A stretch of DNA of 64,000 nucleotides from Agrobacterium tumefaciens (GTDB taxonomy: Bacteria; Pseudomonadota; Alphaproteobacteria; Rhizobiales; Rhizobiaceae), in NCBI RefSeq assembly GCF_005221325.1, contig NZ_CP039888.1, forward strand, positions 744,001-808,000, written 5' to 3'. Each line of letters starts with the position of its first letter. The stretch's first letter is position 1. The notes below the pieces were generated by a model that was not told the DNA's origin, ran no database searches, and worked only from the letters and a program-made list of their open reading frames with translations. A program made the position numbers and the translations under genes. Positions 44,273-52,744 of the stretch are shown piece by piece.

Positions 44273-45073
44273 ATGCCCGCTCCCGAAAACCGTTTCAAAA
44301 CCGCCATCCATGCGGGCAAGCCGCAGATTGGCCTCTGGCTCGATATGGGCGAGGCCATCGCGGCGGAAATCGCCGGCACTGCGGGTTTCGACTGGCTGGT
44401 GATCGACGGCGAGCATGGGCCGAATGATCTGCGCAGCATCATCGATCAGTTGCGGGCGCTTGCCACGTCGCCCGCCGAGCCGGTGGTGCGCGTGCCCGTT
44501 GGCGAAAGCTGGATGATCAAGCAGCTTCTGGATGCGGGCGCACGCACGCTCCTCGTACCGATGGTTGATTCGGCTGAGCAGGCCACGGATCTGGTCAGCG
44601 CCATGCATTATCCGCCCCGCGGCATTCGCGGCATGGGCGCGGCGGTGGCCCGCGCTTCCGCCTTCAACACGATCAGCGACTATGCGGACACTGCCTCCGA
44701 TAGCGTCTGCCTGCTGGTGCAGGCCGAAACGCGGGCGGCGATCGATGATCTCGACAATATTCTTGCGGTGGAAGGCGTAGATGGCGTCTTCATCGGCCCG
44801 GCCGATCTTGCCGCCGACATGGGTTATCTCGGTCGGATCGACGAACCGGAAGTGCAGGCCGTGATCGAAGCAGCAATCGTGAAGATCGTGGCGGCGGGCA
44901 AGGCTGCCGGCATTCTGACCTTCAACGAGGCCTATAATCGCCGTTATCTCGAACTCGGCGCATCCTTTGTGGCTGTTGGTGCTGATGTCACGGAATTCGC
45001 CAATACGCTTCGCGCGCTCTCCGCCCGTTACAAGGGCGGAGCAGCACCTCGGCCATCCAGATCGGGTTACTGA
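44273..45073 (+). CDS. HpcH/HpaI family aldolase
   Basis: A class II metal-dependent aldolase of 266 residues splitting 4-hydroxy-2-oxo acids to pyruvate and an aldehyde. Motifs: LWLDMGEAIAAEIAGTAGFD, LVIDGEHGPND (catalytic His and Glu region), VQAETRAAIDDLDNI with the metal Glu, and GVFIGPADLAADMGY with the metal Asp. It follows the reductase gene by seven bases, presumably in one transcript for breakdown of an aromatic or sugar-acid compound. Confidence 0.92.
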   Translation: MPAPENRFKTAIHAGKPQIGLWLDMGEAIAAEIAGTAGFDWLVIDGEHGPNDLRSIIDQLRALATSPAEPVVRVPVGESWMIKQLLDAGARTLLVPMVDSAEQATDLVSAMHYPPRGIRGMGAAVARASAFNTISDYADTASDSVCLLVQAETRAAIDDLDNILAVEGVDGVFIGPADLAADMGYLGRIDEPEVQAVIEAAIVKIVAAGKAAGILTFNEAYNRRYLELGASFVAVGADVTEFANTLRALSARYKGGAAPRPSRSGY

Positions 45074-45074
45074 G

Positions 45075-45263
45075 TTAGTCGTCGTTGCTGGCGTTCAGCT
45101 TTTCCGGCGGAATGCCTTCCTCGCCCGAGGCGAGATAGCCGGTATTGATAAGGGCGGCACGAATGATGCGCTGGATGGCTTCATCCCTGTCCACACCGTG
45201 ATCCCTCGCGAAATCCGACAAGGCTGCTTCAAGATCGTCGCTGAACCGCATGTTCGCCCCCAT
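45075..45263 (-). CDS. Ribbon-helix-helix-like small protein
   Basis: About 62 residues with a MRFSDDLEAALSDFARDHGVDRDEAIQRIIRAAL core that matches the RHH beta-helix-helix pattern and could bind DNA. No toxin partner adjacent. Three starts are possible: GTG 45269, ATG 45263, ATG 45251 (the last with GGGGG just upstream). Convergent with the aldolase gene, one base apart. Confidence 0.65.
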   Translation of the reverse strand: MGANMRFSDDLEAALSDFARDHGVDRDEAIQRIIRAALINTGYLASGEEGIPPEKLNASNDD

Positions 45264-45291
45264 TTTCACTGCGCTTTAAACCAACAGGCAA

Positions 45292-45319
45292 AGGCAAGGC
45301 AGGGTGACCCGCCTTGCCT
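45292..45319 (-). terminator. Terminator of the DUF883 gene
   Basis: AGGCAAGGC and GCCTTGCCT form a 9-bp stem around a ten-base loop, just past the DUF883 stop; a short T-rich run (TTTGCC) follows on the minus strand. Confidence 0.6.
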
Positions 45320-45340
45320 GAACTTCAATTTATACGGCGA

Positions 45341-45682
45341 TCAGCGCCAGCGATACAGGCTGCTGTTGGACGAGCTCTGCTGTGTGCTCGTACCGATCGC
45401 ATAACCGATCGCAAAACCGAGTGCGCCGACGATCGTCAGCAGCGAGGTCGCCGTGCCCGGATTTTCCTTGACGGCTTCCACCACGTTCTGGCCCTGGGCG
45501 CGGACATTATGTGCGGCCTTGCGAACGCGGCCGCGTGCCTCATCCAGAAATTCGGATGCATCCTCGCTGACGCCTTCCGCGCGGGCGGAAACGGATTTCG
45601 AAAGCGACGAGATCTGCGAACGCAACTCGGCAATCTGGTTTTCGATCGTGTCTTCGACAACATTCAGTTTGGTCTGAGCCAT
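45341..45682 (-). CDS. DUF883 (ElaB/YqjD-like) membrane-anchored protein
   Basis: A 113-residue protein with an amphipathic helical body (NQIAELRSQISSLSKSVSAR) and a C-terminal hydrophobic helix (ATSLLTIVGALGFAIGYAIG), the layout of the stress-related ribosome-associated inner-membrane proteins ElaB/YqjD. AGAGGTG precedes the ATG. Last chromosomal protein gene before the tRNA that carries the integrated element. Confidence 0.9.
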   Translation of the reverse strand: MAQTKLNVVEDTIENQIAELRSQISSLSKSVSARAEGVSEDASEFLDEARGRVRKAAHNVRAQGQNVVEAVKENPGTATSLLTIVGALGFAIGYAIGTSTQQSSSNSSLYRWR

Positions 45683-45844
45683 TAGAACACCTCTTTTGTT
45701 ACCGAAGCCAGAACGTACCGGCCTGCAAGAAGTTCCCGAATTGCCTGCAAAGTTTCATGAAGCCCTATTTGCCCAACAGGTTTTTCGGCTTCTTGGCGAA
45801 AAAGCCTTGCATTCATTTTTTTTACGCAATAATCAGGCCGCACC

Positions 45845-45935
45845 GGAGAGGTGGCCGAGTGGTCGAAGGCGCTCCCCTGCTAAGGGAGTATACGTCAAAA
45901 GCGTATCGTGGGTTCGAATCCCATCCTCTCCGCCA
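45845..45935 (+). tRNA. tRNA-Ser (GCU anticodon)
   Basis: A class II tRNA of 91 bases including CCA. Acceptor GGAGAGG pairs with CCTCTCC; anticodon loop CTGCTAA within CTCCC/GGGAG gives GCU; a long variable arm follows and the T-arm reads GGGTTCGAATCCC. Its 3' terminal 15 bases are repeated at 63369-63383, so it is the attachment site of the downstream element and has been left intact by integration. Confidence 0.97.
45921..45935 (+). repeat. attL core (tRNA side)
   Basis: CCATCCTCTCCGCCA, the last 15 bases of the tRNA-Ser gene; identical to the copy at 63369-63383, with mismatches immediately on either side of both copies. Confidence 0.85.
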
Positions 45936-46248
45936 CAATCGCGTGTTAAGCGCTTGATTTCCCTTATTTTTTCCATTTATTCAGCCCATTGCCCTAATGG
46001 GCGTCCTAATCGCTGAACGCTGTGGAGAACCCGCGTTGTCCGCCTTTCCGTACGAGGAAAGGGCCCTGCCGGGTATTTTTCTGCAAGGCTCAAAAGAGAT
46101 TCGCGGCGACTCACAGAGCAGTTGAATGCACAGTGAGTGCGGTTCTGCTGCTAGATTATCCACAATGTATTAGCTGAAGGCATTCCGGCCGCTTCACACG
46201 CGAATAATTCTATGCCCTACTCGCTTAAGACGAACGAGAGGAATCGGT
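45936..46248. other. Left end of the element
   Basis: 313 bases without a supported gene, lower in GC than the chromosome; likely carries the promoter for the three small rightward genes. Confidence 0.5.
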
Positions 46249-46488
46249 ATGGAAATTGCGGGAGGTACCCAACTCATCGAAAAGTACCTTGAGCTTGGCG
46301 GTCAGCGGCGCATCTACGTTGAAGAAGACGGCTCTATCAGAGTGTTCACCCTCGACCCCGAGCCTGAAGCCGCGGCAAGATTTTGGGAGGAGAATATCGC
46401 CGTGTTGGATATTCGGGGGCTGAACAATCTGTATCGCCTGCTGCCGCTTATCCAAGGACTGCATGGGGGGAACCAAAATGGACTATGA
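46249..46488 (+). CDS. Hypothetical protein in element, 79 residues
   Basis: A small acidic protein (MEIAGGTQLIEKYLELGGQR...) without a recognisable family. GAGAGGAATCGGT gives a good ribosome site before the ATG at 46249. It overlaps the next gene by 11 bases. The three genes 46249-46980 run rightward, against the late phage genes, and are likely lysogenic cargo. Confidence 0.7.
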   Translation: MEIAGGTQLIEKYLELGGQRRIYVEEDGSIRVFTLDPEPEAAARFWEENIAVLDIRGLNNLYRLLPLIQGLHGGNQNGL

Positions 46489-46780
46489 TTATGAGCGATC
46501 AGGCTACGATGACTTTCTTCGTCAGTTGATCGACGGCGGTGACATCAATGATCCTGCTGCGGAAGGCATCACCAAAAAAGTGATCGCGGACGGCGAGGAA
46601 AGCCTGACGGACAAACAGCGATATGTCTTCAACACAAAGGTTAAAAGCGTGTTCCGTCGACCCAGCTGCTCACTGTGCGAACAACCTATCGAATGGGATA
46701 ACGCATACGAGGAAATGGGTAGCTTGAAGGCAAAGTGCGCTGACTGCACTTATCGATATGAGAAAATGCTAGCAGAGTGA
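46478..46780 (+). CDS. Zinc-ribbon hypothetical protein in element, 100 residues
   Basis: Begins MDYDYERSGYDDFLRQLIDG and ends with a CxxC...CxxC pair (CSLCEQPIEWDNAYEEMG... KCADC) 22 residues apart, a probable zinc knuckle. The ATG at 46478 is preceded by GGGGGGAACCAAA; the frame opens at 46463, inside the upstream gene. No known family. Second of three coupled rightward genes. Confidence 0.7.
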   Translation: MDYDYERSGYDDFLRQLIDGGDINDPAAEGITKKVIADGEESLTDKQRYVFNTKVKSVFRRPSCSLCEQPIEWDNAYEEMGSLKAKCADCTYRYEKMLAE

Positions 46781-46800
46781 GCAGTAAAAGGAGGCAAGTA

Positions 46801-46980
46801 TGTTTGTAAAGCTTATCAACACTGATAATAAGCCGGTCTGGGTCAACTTCAATAATGTGGCCTACTTCCGAGACGATGGTGATAAGACCGCCATTGTCTT
46901 CAGCTCTCCGAACGACCAGAGACTTGTCGTGTACGTCCCTCTCTCTGCTGATGAGTTAGCGCTTCTTGCAACTGACTGAG
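46801..46980 (+). CDS. Hypothetical small protein in element, 59 residues
   Basis: Starts MFVKLINTDNKPVWVNFNNV and ends ELALLATD; it reads like a small all-beta fold. A near-perfect AAAGGAGG lies seven bases before the ATG, so translation should be strong. Third of the rightward set; ends eight bases before the convergent gene at 46989. Function unknown. Confidence 0.7.
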
Positions 46981-46988
46981 CCAGCGGA

Positions 46989-47240
46989 TCAGTGAAGCAA
47001 CGGCGCGGGATCTCGCTTGACAAACCAGACCCGCCAGCCGGTGCCTTCATAGCTGCCAGCGGTCCAGAGCGGGTTAAGGATCTCGGCGGCTGCCATGGCC
47101 TCTTCGAAGCTGTCCACGTGCCTGACTATGATGTCTATCAACTCGCTGACGGTCATGTCGCGCTTGACGGTAAAATCCTCGGATTCAAATCCGGCGTGAA
47201 TGATGGTGTCCATGCCGACGACAATGTCCTCATCCGGCAA
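46989..47240 (-). CDS. Hypothetical protein in element, up to 83 residues
   Basis: A leftward frame with protein-like composition (TVSELIDIIVRHVDSFEEAM, LWTAGSYEGTGWRVWFVKRD). The frame opens at a TTG (47240); the first ATG is at 47213, neither with a strong ribosome site. It is the most distal leftward gene, downstream of the zinc-ribbon protein. No family recognised. Confidence 0.45.
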   Translation of the reverse strand: MPDEDIVVGMDTIIHAGFESEDFTVKRDMTVSELIDIIVRHVDSFEEAMAAAEILNPLWTAGSYEGTGWRVWFVKRDPAPLLH

Positions 47241-47269
47241 CGCAGATCAACTACCAAAACTAGTAGTGA

Positions 47270-48274
47270 TCAAGCTGCCCTGCGAAACCATCCATCGAAC
47301 ACCACCGCCGTAAGCGGCTGCGGGAAAATCAGGATGAAGGCAGAGACTTGCTTTGCCGCGATAGTCCGAGATCTGAGCTCTGACCGACACGATCGGCTGC
47401 AGGTCGAAGCACCTCGATGCGATTTGAAGACTGACCCGCATATCTCACATGGCACCTCCGGCGCGTTGCGCTTGCGCTCTTCATTCGCGTGCTTGTTTCT
47501 GCATTTCTGGCTGCAGCAGTGGGCGGGGTGCTTCGCCTCAAACGGGTTGGAGCAGACTGAGCACTCGTATTGTTGAACACCCCAGGCCGCAATCCGGCAT
47601 TCGACCGAACAATACTTCTGCTTGCGCCCCCGTGACTGGCGGCAAACGAATGGTTTTTCGCAATGCGAGCACTGCCGGTGACGCTCCGGATTACGCTGTG
47701 CCTTGTGCGCGCAATCGTATGAGCAGAAGTGCTGACCGGGAAACGGGCTTCGATATTTGGCACCGCATCCCTCGCAGCAACGCTCTGGAGCGGTAGCTTT
47801 CCAAACCGTATACCAAGCCTTGGAATAGGCAAGCCGCTTGGCATAGCGCGCTATTTGCGGCCGGTAACGGGCGGCATTCTCCTCGCAGAGAGGTGAGCAA
47901 AACAACTCACCGCCGGCCAAGCGCAGGGCAGAAAGGCGGTTGCCACAGTCGGCGCAGGCAATCCGTAGATCGCGATACTCATTCTGGCCCTCGATCCATG
48001 TCGGGCGGTCTCCAGATCCGAGTCGGCGCAGCGCGGTATCGATGATCGTTGCCGCTTCCGTATCCGATGACTGCCACCCGTGGCCGGACATACATAACGC
48101 CGAACGGACACCGGCGCGCGCCTCGCCTTCGTGCTGCCAGCGAGATAGCCTCCAATCATCGAGAACATCCATGACTTCTTGAATTACGTGCTGGCGTTTC
48201 CGGCCTCGCAACAGACTGTGTTGCTCACGGAGGCTCGCATTCCTGGCTTTCACGTAGTTATCAAGATAGGCCAT
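47270..48274 (-). CDS. Protein with five tandem zinc ribbons
   Basis: A 334-residue protein with an N-terminal helical region (about 1-95) followed by five consecutive CxxC...CxxxC units: CADCGNRLSALRL...CSPLC, CCEGCGAKYRS...CSYDC, CSHCEKPFVCR...CSVEC, CSVCSNPFEAK...CSQKC, CEICGSVFKSH...CSRSC. Each looks like a treble-clef/MYM-like ribbon. It is coupled to the tail gene upstream, whose stop is four bases before the ATG at 48274, so it is expressed with the late genes. Nucleic-acid or protein binding is inferred; no known phage family comes to mind. A TTG at 48298 is an alternative start. Confidence 0.75.
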   Translation of the reverse strand: MAYLDNYVKARNASLREQHSLLRGRKRQHVIQEVMDVLDDWRLSRWQHEGEARAGVRSALCMSGHGWQSSDTEAATIIDTALRRLGSGDRPTWIEGQNEYRDLRIACADCGNRLSALRLAGGELFCSPLCEENAARYRPQIARYAKRLAYSKAWYTVWKATAPERCCEGCGAKYRSPFPGQHFCSYDCAHKAQRNPERHRQCSHCEKPFVCRQSRGRKQKYCSVECRIAAWGVQQYECSVCSNPFEAKHPAHCCSQKCRNKHANEERKRNAPEVPCEICGSVFKSHRGASTCSRSCRSELRSRTIAAKQVSAFILIFPQPLTAVVFDGWFRRAA

Positions 48275-48278
48275 CGAT

Positions 48279-48644
48279 TTATCCAAAAATAGCGTCAACG
48301 AGTCCTGCGGTTAAGGGCGCGGAGGAGATCGGAGGCAAGTTTTTCACGCCTTCCGGCGCATCATTCTTCCGAAGGGACTGACACTCCAGATATGTCCGGT
48401 CCATGGCCCGCAAAATGGAGACGTGGCGCGGCTCGATCGGCCAGCGCATCAACTGGGTGTAAGCGAGGATTTCGGCGTGGCTGATCGGATTAGGACCGGC
48501 CGCGTGATATGTCCGTGCCTGGTGCAAATCGAGGAACCAGCGGAACAGCAGCTCACCGCCGGTGGGAATGCGAGGCGCAACCGGTGACCTCGCTTCGAGC
48601 TGGCGCTTTAGCTCCGCGCACAGATGGTCAGCGAGGTTGCTCAT
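48279..48644 (-). CDS. Phage tail-region protein, possible tail assembly chaperone-like
   Basis: A 121-residue protein whose centre (LLFRWFLDLHQARTYHAAG, then NPISHAEILAYTQLMRWPIE and ILRAMDRTYLE) matches a pattern I know from small phage proteins encoded near the tape measure gene (WFxxL...GPxPIxxxEIxAW...MDxxYL). It starts within the tape measure stop (ATGA overlap). In most phages the chaperone precedes the tape measure; here it follows. Confidence 0.55.
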   Translation of the reverse strand: MSNLADHLCAELKRQLEARSPVAPRIPTGGELLFRWFLDLHQARTYHAAGPNPISHAEILAYTQLMRWPIEPRHVSILRAMDRTYLECQSLRKNDAPEGVKNLPPISSAPLTAGLVDAIFG

Positions 48645-50683
48645 TGAGGGTTACCACCGTTTATGAAGCGCTCAGATCGATTGCTGTTATTCTGCCGGAC
48701 AATCTTCACCGAGTTCGCCTGTGCTTGGCGGAGTATCTGACCAACGAGTTCCGGCGACAGGCTGACCATCACCTCTGATGTTCCCCCACTGGGGGAAGAT
48801 GCCTGACCTGTTGAGCCGCCACCGTTTACGGAGACGCCGAGACGGCCGCTCGAGTCACGCGCCAAAGGCATGATTGCTTCCGGCCCGGCTTCGCCCATGA
48901 GGCCGGCGCCCTTGGCGAAGGCGAAGGTTGTCGGGCTGCTAACGACCTGGTTCGAAAAACCGCTGATACCACTGGCGAACGCGCCGCCCTTGGCGAAGGG
49001 CCGTGTTGCTGGAACCGGTCCGGTTTTCGGCAAGGCAGCAAATCCACCATTGCCGCCACCGAACAGGCCGCCGAATAGGTTGGACAAAAGACCGCCGCCG
49101 CTACCACCGGCCGCGCCGTTGACCTTGAAAAGCGCGTCCAAAACGTCGTCAAGCAAGGTGTCGGCGATGCGTTTCAGCGAGTTGACCGCAACATCGCCCA
49201 TCGCCTCCCAGAAGCTTTTTCCGCTTTCGATCGCACCGAGCAGGTCGTCTAGTCCGGCTTTGGTCAGGTCGCGATAGAGGAGCGTTTGCTCATCAGCTTT
49301 TCGCCGTGCTTCCTGCTCCTGATAAACGGCCTCAGTGAGCGAAATGACCTTGGCCCGCTCTTCGTCCGTTGCGGCCGCTCCTGCCTGCCTTGAGGCCGCA
49401 GACGCTCGCTTGGCGGCGTCGGACAGGTTCACGACGCGGAGCTCCTCCTCAAGCTCGGCAATGAGCTCCTGAACGGCTTTCCGTTCGCGCTCTGCCTGCG
49501 TGACCGACGCGGATCGCGACTTCTTTGCAGGCGTTTCCGGCGGCGCCTTGTAGGCTGGTGGCGTCCATCCGCCTGAGGATTTCGGAACGAAGTTCATAAC
49601 CTGCGGCCGGTTCTCCAACTCGCGGATCAGCACGTTCTCCTGTTCATCGAGCTGGCGCATCTTGATTTCATGCGTGCCTTTGGCCTTGGCGCGCTGGCGG
49701 TCATTCAGGCGGCTGTCTGCGGAGTCGATATCTGCGATCGCCTTCGCAACCGCCTGTTTCTGAGCCATTATGTCATTGATGTTGCCCTGGATCGTGGAGG
49801 AGCGTCGTTTGTCGACGGCACGCAGGGACTCGAGGAAATCCACCATACTATCAACGACGCTGACGATCGCTGATTTCAGGGTGTTGCCGACGGTGCTGGA
49901 AATGGCGTTGAACTGGCGGTCAATCTCCTGAGCCTTGGTGATGACGTCATCCGAAAGGACATGGCCGAAATCGTTCGCCGCCTTGAGCTGGGCGCGGATG
50001 CCGGCTTCACCCTGCTGGAGGAGCGACACCATGCGCTCGCCGCCGGTACCGCCGAAAAGCTCATCAAAAATGCGGATACCGGCGGCCGTGTCCTTCAGCA
50101 TCCGCGTCCGCTCGATGAGGAGCAGCATCAGTTCGGTCGGATCTTTGAGCTTTGTTTTCACCTCTTCCGGCGTCAGCCCAAGCCGCTGGAACGCTTCGGC
50201 CGCGCTGCCCTTGCCGGTGACGGCAAACTCATCGGCGCGCAACTGGAGTTCTTTCAGGCCATCGGTGATGGCATCGACGGGGATTCGCGCCTGCTCGGCC
50301 ACATATTTCCATTCCTGAAAAGCTTTGGAAGACAGGCCGGCCATTCGCGCCTGATCGCCCAGTTCGGCAACCGACTGTGTGACGTCCTTGACGGAGTTGA
50401 GCACGCCAGCGATGCCGGCGCCGATGACTGTGCCGATCAAACCGCCGGCAAAGGCTCGACCGACACCGCCGATCGACGTGCCAACCGTCGCCATGGCCTG
50501 GTTGATCCGAGTGGAAGAACGCTTGGCGTGCTCCTCCATTTCAGAGGTGGCTTTTCGGGAGGACTGCGACATTCTGCGGAATTCGCGCTCCGTCGTTCCG
50601 GAGGCTTTCGCCATGTTCCGTTCGAGGTCTTTAATCCGAGCCTCGAGCATGATTACGAGGCGTTCTTCGTCTGTCTGGCTCAT
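48641..50683 (-). CDS. Phage tail tape measure protein
   Basis: 680 residues: an N-terminal coiled coil (EERLVIMLEARIKDLERNMA), hydrophobic segments (GRAFAGGLIGTVIGAGIAGV), the conserved DELFGGTGGERMVSLLQQGE region of lambda-type tape measures, a Lys/Arg-rich coil (about 395-480) and a glycine-rich tail (GGSGGGLLSNLFGGLFGGG). The length suggests a tail of about 100 nm by the usual 1.5 angstrom per residue rule. Start at 50683 overlaps the terminase stop (ATGA) with GGAG six bases upstream. Confidence 0.9.
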   Translation of the reverse strand: MSQTDEERLVIMLEARIKDLERNMAKASGTTEREFRRMSQSSRKATSEMEEHAKRSSTRINQAMATVGTSIGGVGRAFAGGLIGTVIGAGIAGVLNSVKDVTQSVAELGDQARMAGLSSKAFQEWKYVAEQARIPVDAITDGLKELQLRADEFAVTGKGSAAEAFQRLGLTPEEVKTKLKDPTELMLLLIERTRMLKDTAAGIRIFDELFGGTGGERMVSLLQQGEAGIRAQLKAANDFGHVLSDDVITKAQEIDRQFNAISSTVGNTLKSAIVSVVDSMVDFLESLRAVDKRRSSTIQGNINDIMAQKQAVAKAIADIDSADSRLNDRQRAKAKGTHEIKMRQLDEQENVLIRELENRPQVMNFVPKSSGGWTPPAYKAPPETPAKKSRSASVTQAERERKAVQELIAELEEELRVVNLSDAAKRASAASRQAGAAATDEERAKVISLTEAVYQEQEARRKADEQTLLYRDLTKAGLDDLLGAIESGKSFWEAMGDVAVNSLKRIADTLLDDVLDALFKVNGAAGGSGGGLLSNLFGGLFGGGNGGFAALPKTGPVPATRPFAKGGAFASGISGFSNQVVSSPTTFAFAKGAGLMGEAGPEAIMPLARDSSGRLGVSVNGGGSTGQASSPSGGTSEVMVSLSPELVGQILRQAQANSVKIVRQNNSNRSERFINGGNPQ

Positions 50684-52344
50684 GCGTGGCTCCATTCTTC
50701 GATGTCACCGGTAAAGGTGTCGTATGAGGAAATGTTGGTTTCACCGACGGCGGCCCGGCCAACGGCCATGGCACATGCAACAGCGCCGTCGATTCTGTCT
50801 TTCGACAGACCCTTGTGAAAGCTGATGTTCTCGGCCTTGTCTCGAACGGTCGCGATGTTGTCGAAATGCCATCTAAGGATAGGGTGTCCGCCGTGGCGGA
50901 ACTTGCGTGCGATAATAACACGCTCCAATTCTTTGTTCGCCGGCGCCATGGTGATCCAGCCCTGCCGCATTTCGACTGCCGGCAGACCGTCATCGAGGAG
51001 GTTGTTCAATGTGTTGCGCGCGAGATGCGGATCAAACGCGAGCTCGCGAACATTGAACCGTGCACAAAGTTCTCGCAGATGATCCTCGACGGCACGGAAA
51101 TCAACGACGTTGCCCGGGGTTGGAATGATCAGGCCTTGTTCCGCCCAGAGCGGATACTTTGCCGCCTCGCGGTCGGACCGATGCTGGATGTTGTCTTGCG
51201 GGCAGAAGAACCAAGGATAAACATCATAACCGCGCTCCTCGTCGCCCCAACATGCCACGGCGGCGGTCAGGTCGGAGTTGCTCGAAAGGTCGACACCGAT
51301 CCAGCACGGCTCCTGTGAAGCTTCCTTCTCATCGAGATCCACGGCGCCGAAGCCGTCATCGTAAACCGGCATCGCCACGAAAGGACTGGCAGAGTTTCCG
51401 AGCCAGCAATCAAGGTGGAACTGCATGAAATCGTCTTTGTCCGCCGGCCGTTCCTTCGCCTCGTGGGCCATCTGACGGAGACCGTCGATATCGGGATAAC
51501 CGTCGGCAAGACCAGGATTCACGAAGTGCCAAAGCTCCTCATCTGTCCAGTCTGAGAACTCGCGAACATTGTCCCCAGCCCATTTCGATTTGGGATCTGG
51601 ATCAGTTTCAAACAGCACAGGCAGGAAACCGGGATCCTCGATCTCGCCGGACTGAACACGGCGTGCGTATTTCAGCAGATCGAACGCGAGGTTTTCTTGT
51701 CCGCGGCCCGCCTGCGTGATGATCACGAGAAGTGAGCCGGGAGCTTTGTTCAAACCGGTGCGGATCGCAGACCACATCTTCCGGCTGTTCGCGCCTTCCC
51801 AGTTGATCAATTCATCGGCCAGAACAAACTGCGGCGTCTTGCCAAGTTTGCCTTTTCCGCCGGAGGCCAAGGCCCGGAACTTCGCGCCGGAGAGCTTGTG
51901 CTCCAGAATGAAGGTGCTCTCGTTGAGCTTCATCTTATCTTCAAGCCATGGCGTCTCGTCGATGATGCCGGTCGCTTCCTCATAGGCAATGACGGCATCC
52001 TCCTCGGCAGAGGCTGCGACCATGGCTTGACCGCGGCTCACGCGCTGATATCCGACGGTATGGAGGAGAGCGAGGCCGGCACCCATGGTGGTTTTACGCG
52101 CACCGCGAGGAAGAACGACGAAGACGGTTCGCACCTGGCGCTTGCCGTTGGCGAAGCAAGGGCCATAGATGCGTCGGACAATCCGTTCCCAGAACAGTGG
52201 AAGCTCAAAAGCACCGCTCGTGCTTTTCGGATGCTTCAAAGCTCGCAGAAAATCGACTGCACGTTGACCATGACCGAAGGGGTCTTCAATCTCGCTGCCG
52301 TCAAAAATCCACTCGGGACGGGTTGCCTTATAGGTCGAGGCCAT
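50680..52344 (-). CDS. Phage terminase large subunit
   Basis: The DNA packaging motor/nuclease, 554 residues. Walker A lies in VVLPRGARKTTMGAGLALL (residues about 75-90), with Arg where Gly is usual before Lys; Walker B is FVLADELINW. The C-terminal RNase H-type nuclease begins CWIGVDLSSNSDLTAAVACW with its first Asp. Belongs with HK97/P27-associated TerL proteins. Overlaps terminase small by 17 bases. Confidence 0.93.
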   Translation of the reverse strand: MASTYKATRPEWIFDGSEIEDPFGHGQRAVDFLRALKHPKSTSGAFELPLFWERIVRRIYGPCFANGKRQVRTVFVVLPRGARKTTMGAGLALLHTVGYQRVSRGQAMVAASAEEDAVIAYEEATGIIDETPWLEDKMKLNESTFILEHKLSGAKFRALASGGKGKLGKTPQFVLADELINWEGANSRKMWSAIRTGLNKAPGSLLVIITQAGRGQENLAFDLLKYARRVQSGEIEDPGFLPVLFETDPDPKSKWAGDNVREFSDWTDEELWHFVNPGLADGYPDIDGLRQMAHEAKERPADKDDFMQFHLDCWLGNSASPFVAMPVYDDGFGAVDLDEKEASQEPCWIGVDLSSNSDLTAAVACWGDEERGYDVYPWFFCPQDNIQHRSDREAAKYPLWAEQGLIIPTPGNVVDFRAVEDHLRELCARFNVRELAFDPHLARNTLNNLLDDGLPAVEMRQGWITMAPANKELERVIIARKFRHGGHPILRWHFDNIATVRDKAENISFHKGLSKDRIDGAVACAMAVGRAAVGETNISSYDTFTGDIEEWSHA

Positions 52345-52744
52345 CGGGTGCCCCTCTGTCTGGCTTATTCTTCGGCGTGAAACCCTGCTTCGAGCGGGCG
52401 GCGGGTGTCAGGCCGAGTTCTGCCGACAATCGGGCAACGGTCTCCATTGCCTTCGAGAGCATGCCGGCGGCCGGGTTAGGTTTCAGCATGCCGTGGGCTG
52501 TCTTCACCAGCGGGCTGTGCTCTCTGAGAGATTTCTGGCACTCTTGCACCATCCACCGGGCAACGATGTAGGTCTCCAGCACACCGAGTGCGGGAGCGGT
52601 CAGGATCTTCCGCTGCACCATATCGGTAGCGATGATTGTCCATTCTGCGACCATGTCCGGGGGTAATGTCGCGGGCGGTTTGGGAACGCCACTAAGACCG
52701 CCGTCTATAGCTGTGAGATCAGCTTTCCGTCCGCGCGTGCTCAT
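52328..52744 (-). CDS. Phage terminase small subunit, P27 family
   Basis: A 138-residue DNA-recognition subunit: RGRKADLTAIDGG start, PPDMVAEWTIIATDMVQRKIL and LETYIVARWMVQECQKSL match the P27 family, as does a Lys/Pro-rich tail. It overlaps the head-closure gene (ATGA) and the large subunit gene. Its place after the connector genes, not before portal, is unusual. Confidence 0.9.
   Translation of the reverse strand: MSTRGRKADLTAIDGGLSGVPKPPATLPPDMVAEWTIIATDMVQRKILTAPALGVLETYIVARWMVQECQKSLREHSPLVKTAHGMLKPNPAAGMLSKAMETVARLSAELGLTPAARSKQGFTPKNKPDRGAPDGLDL

Noticed and set aside
46992..47576. Rightward frame of 194 residues
   Set aside because: Antisense to the leftward hypothetical and zinc-ribbon genes; composition and lack of a ribosome site mark it as a shadow.
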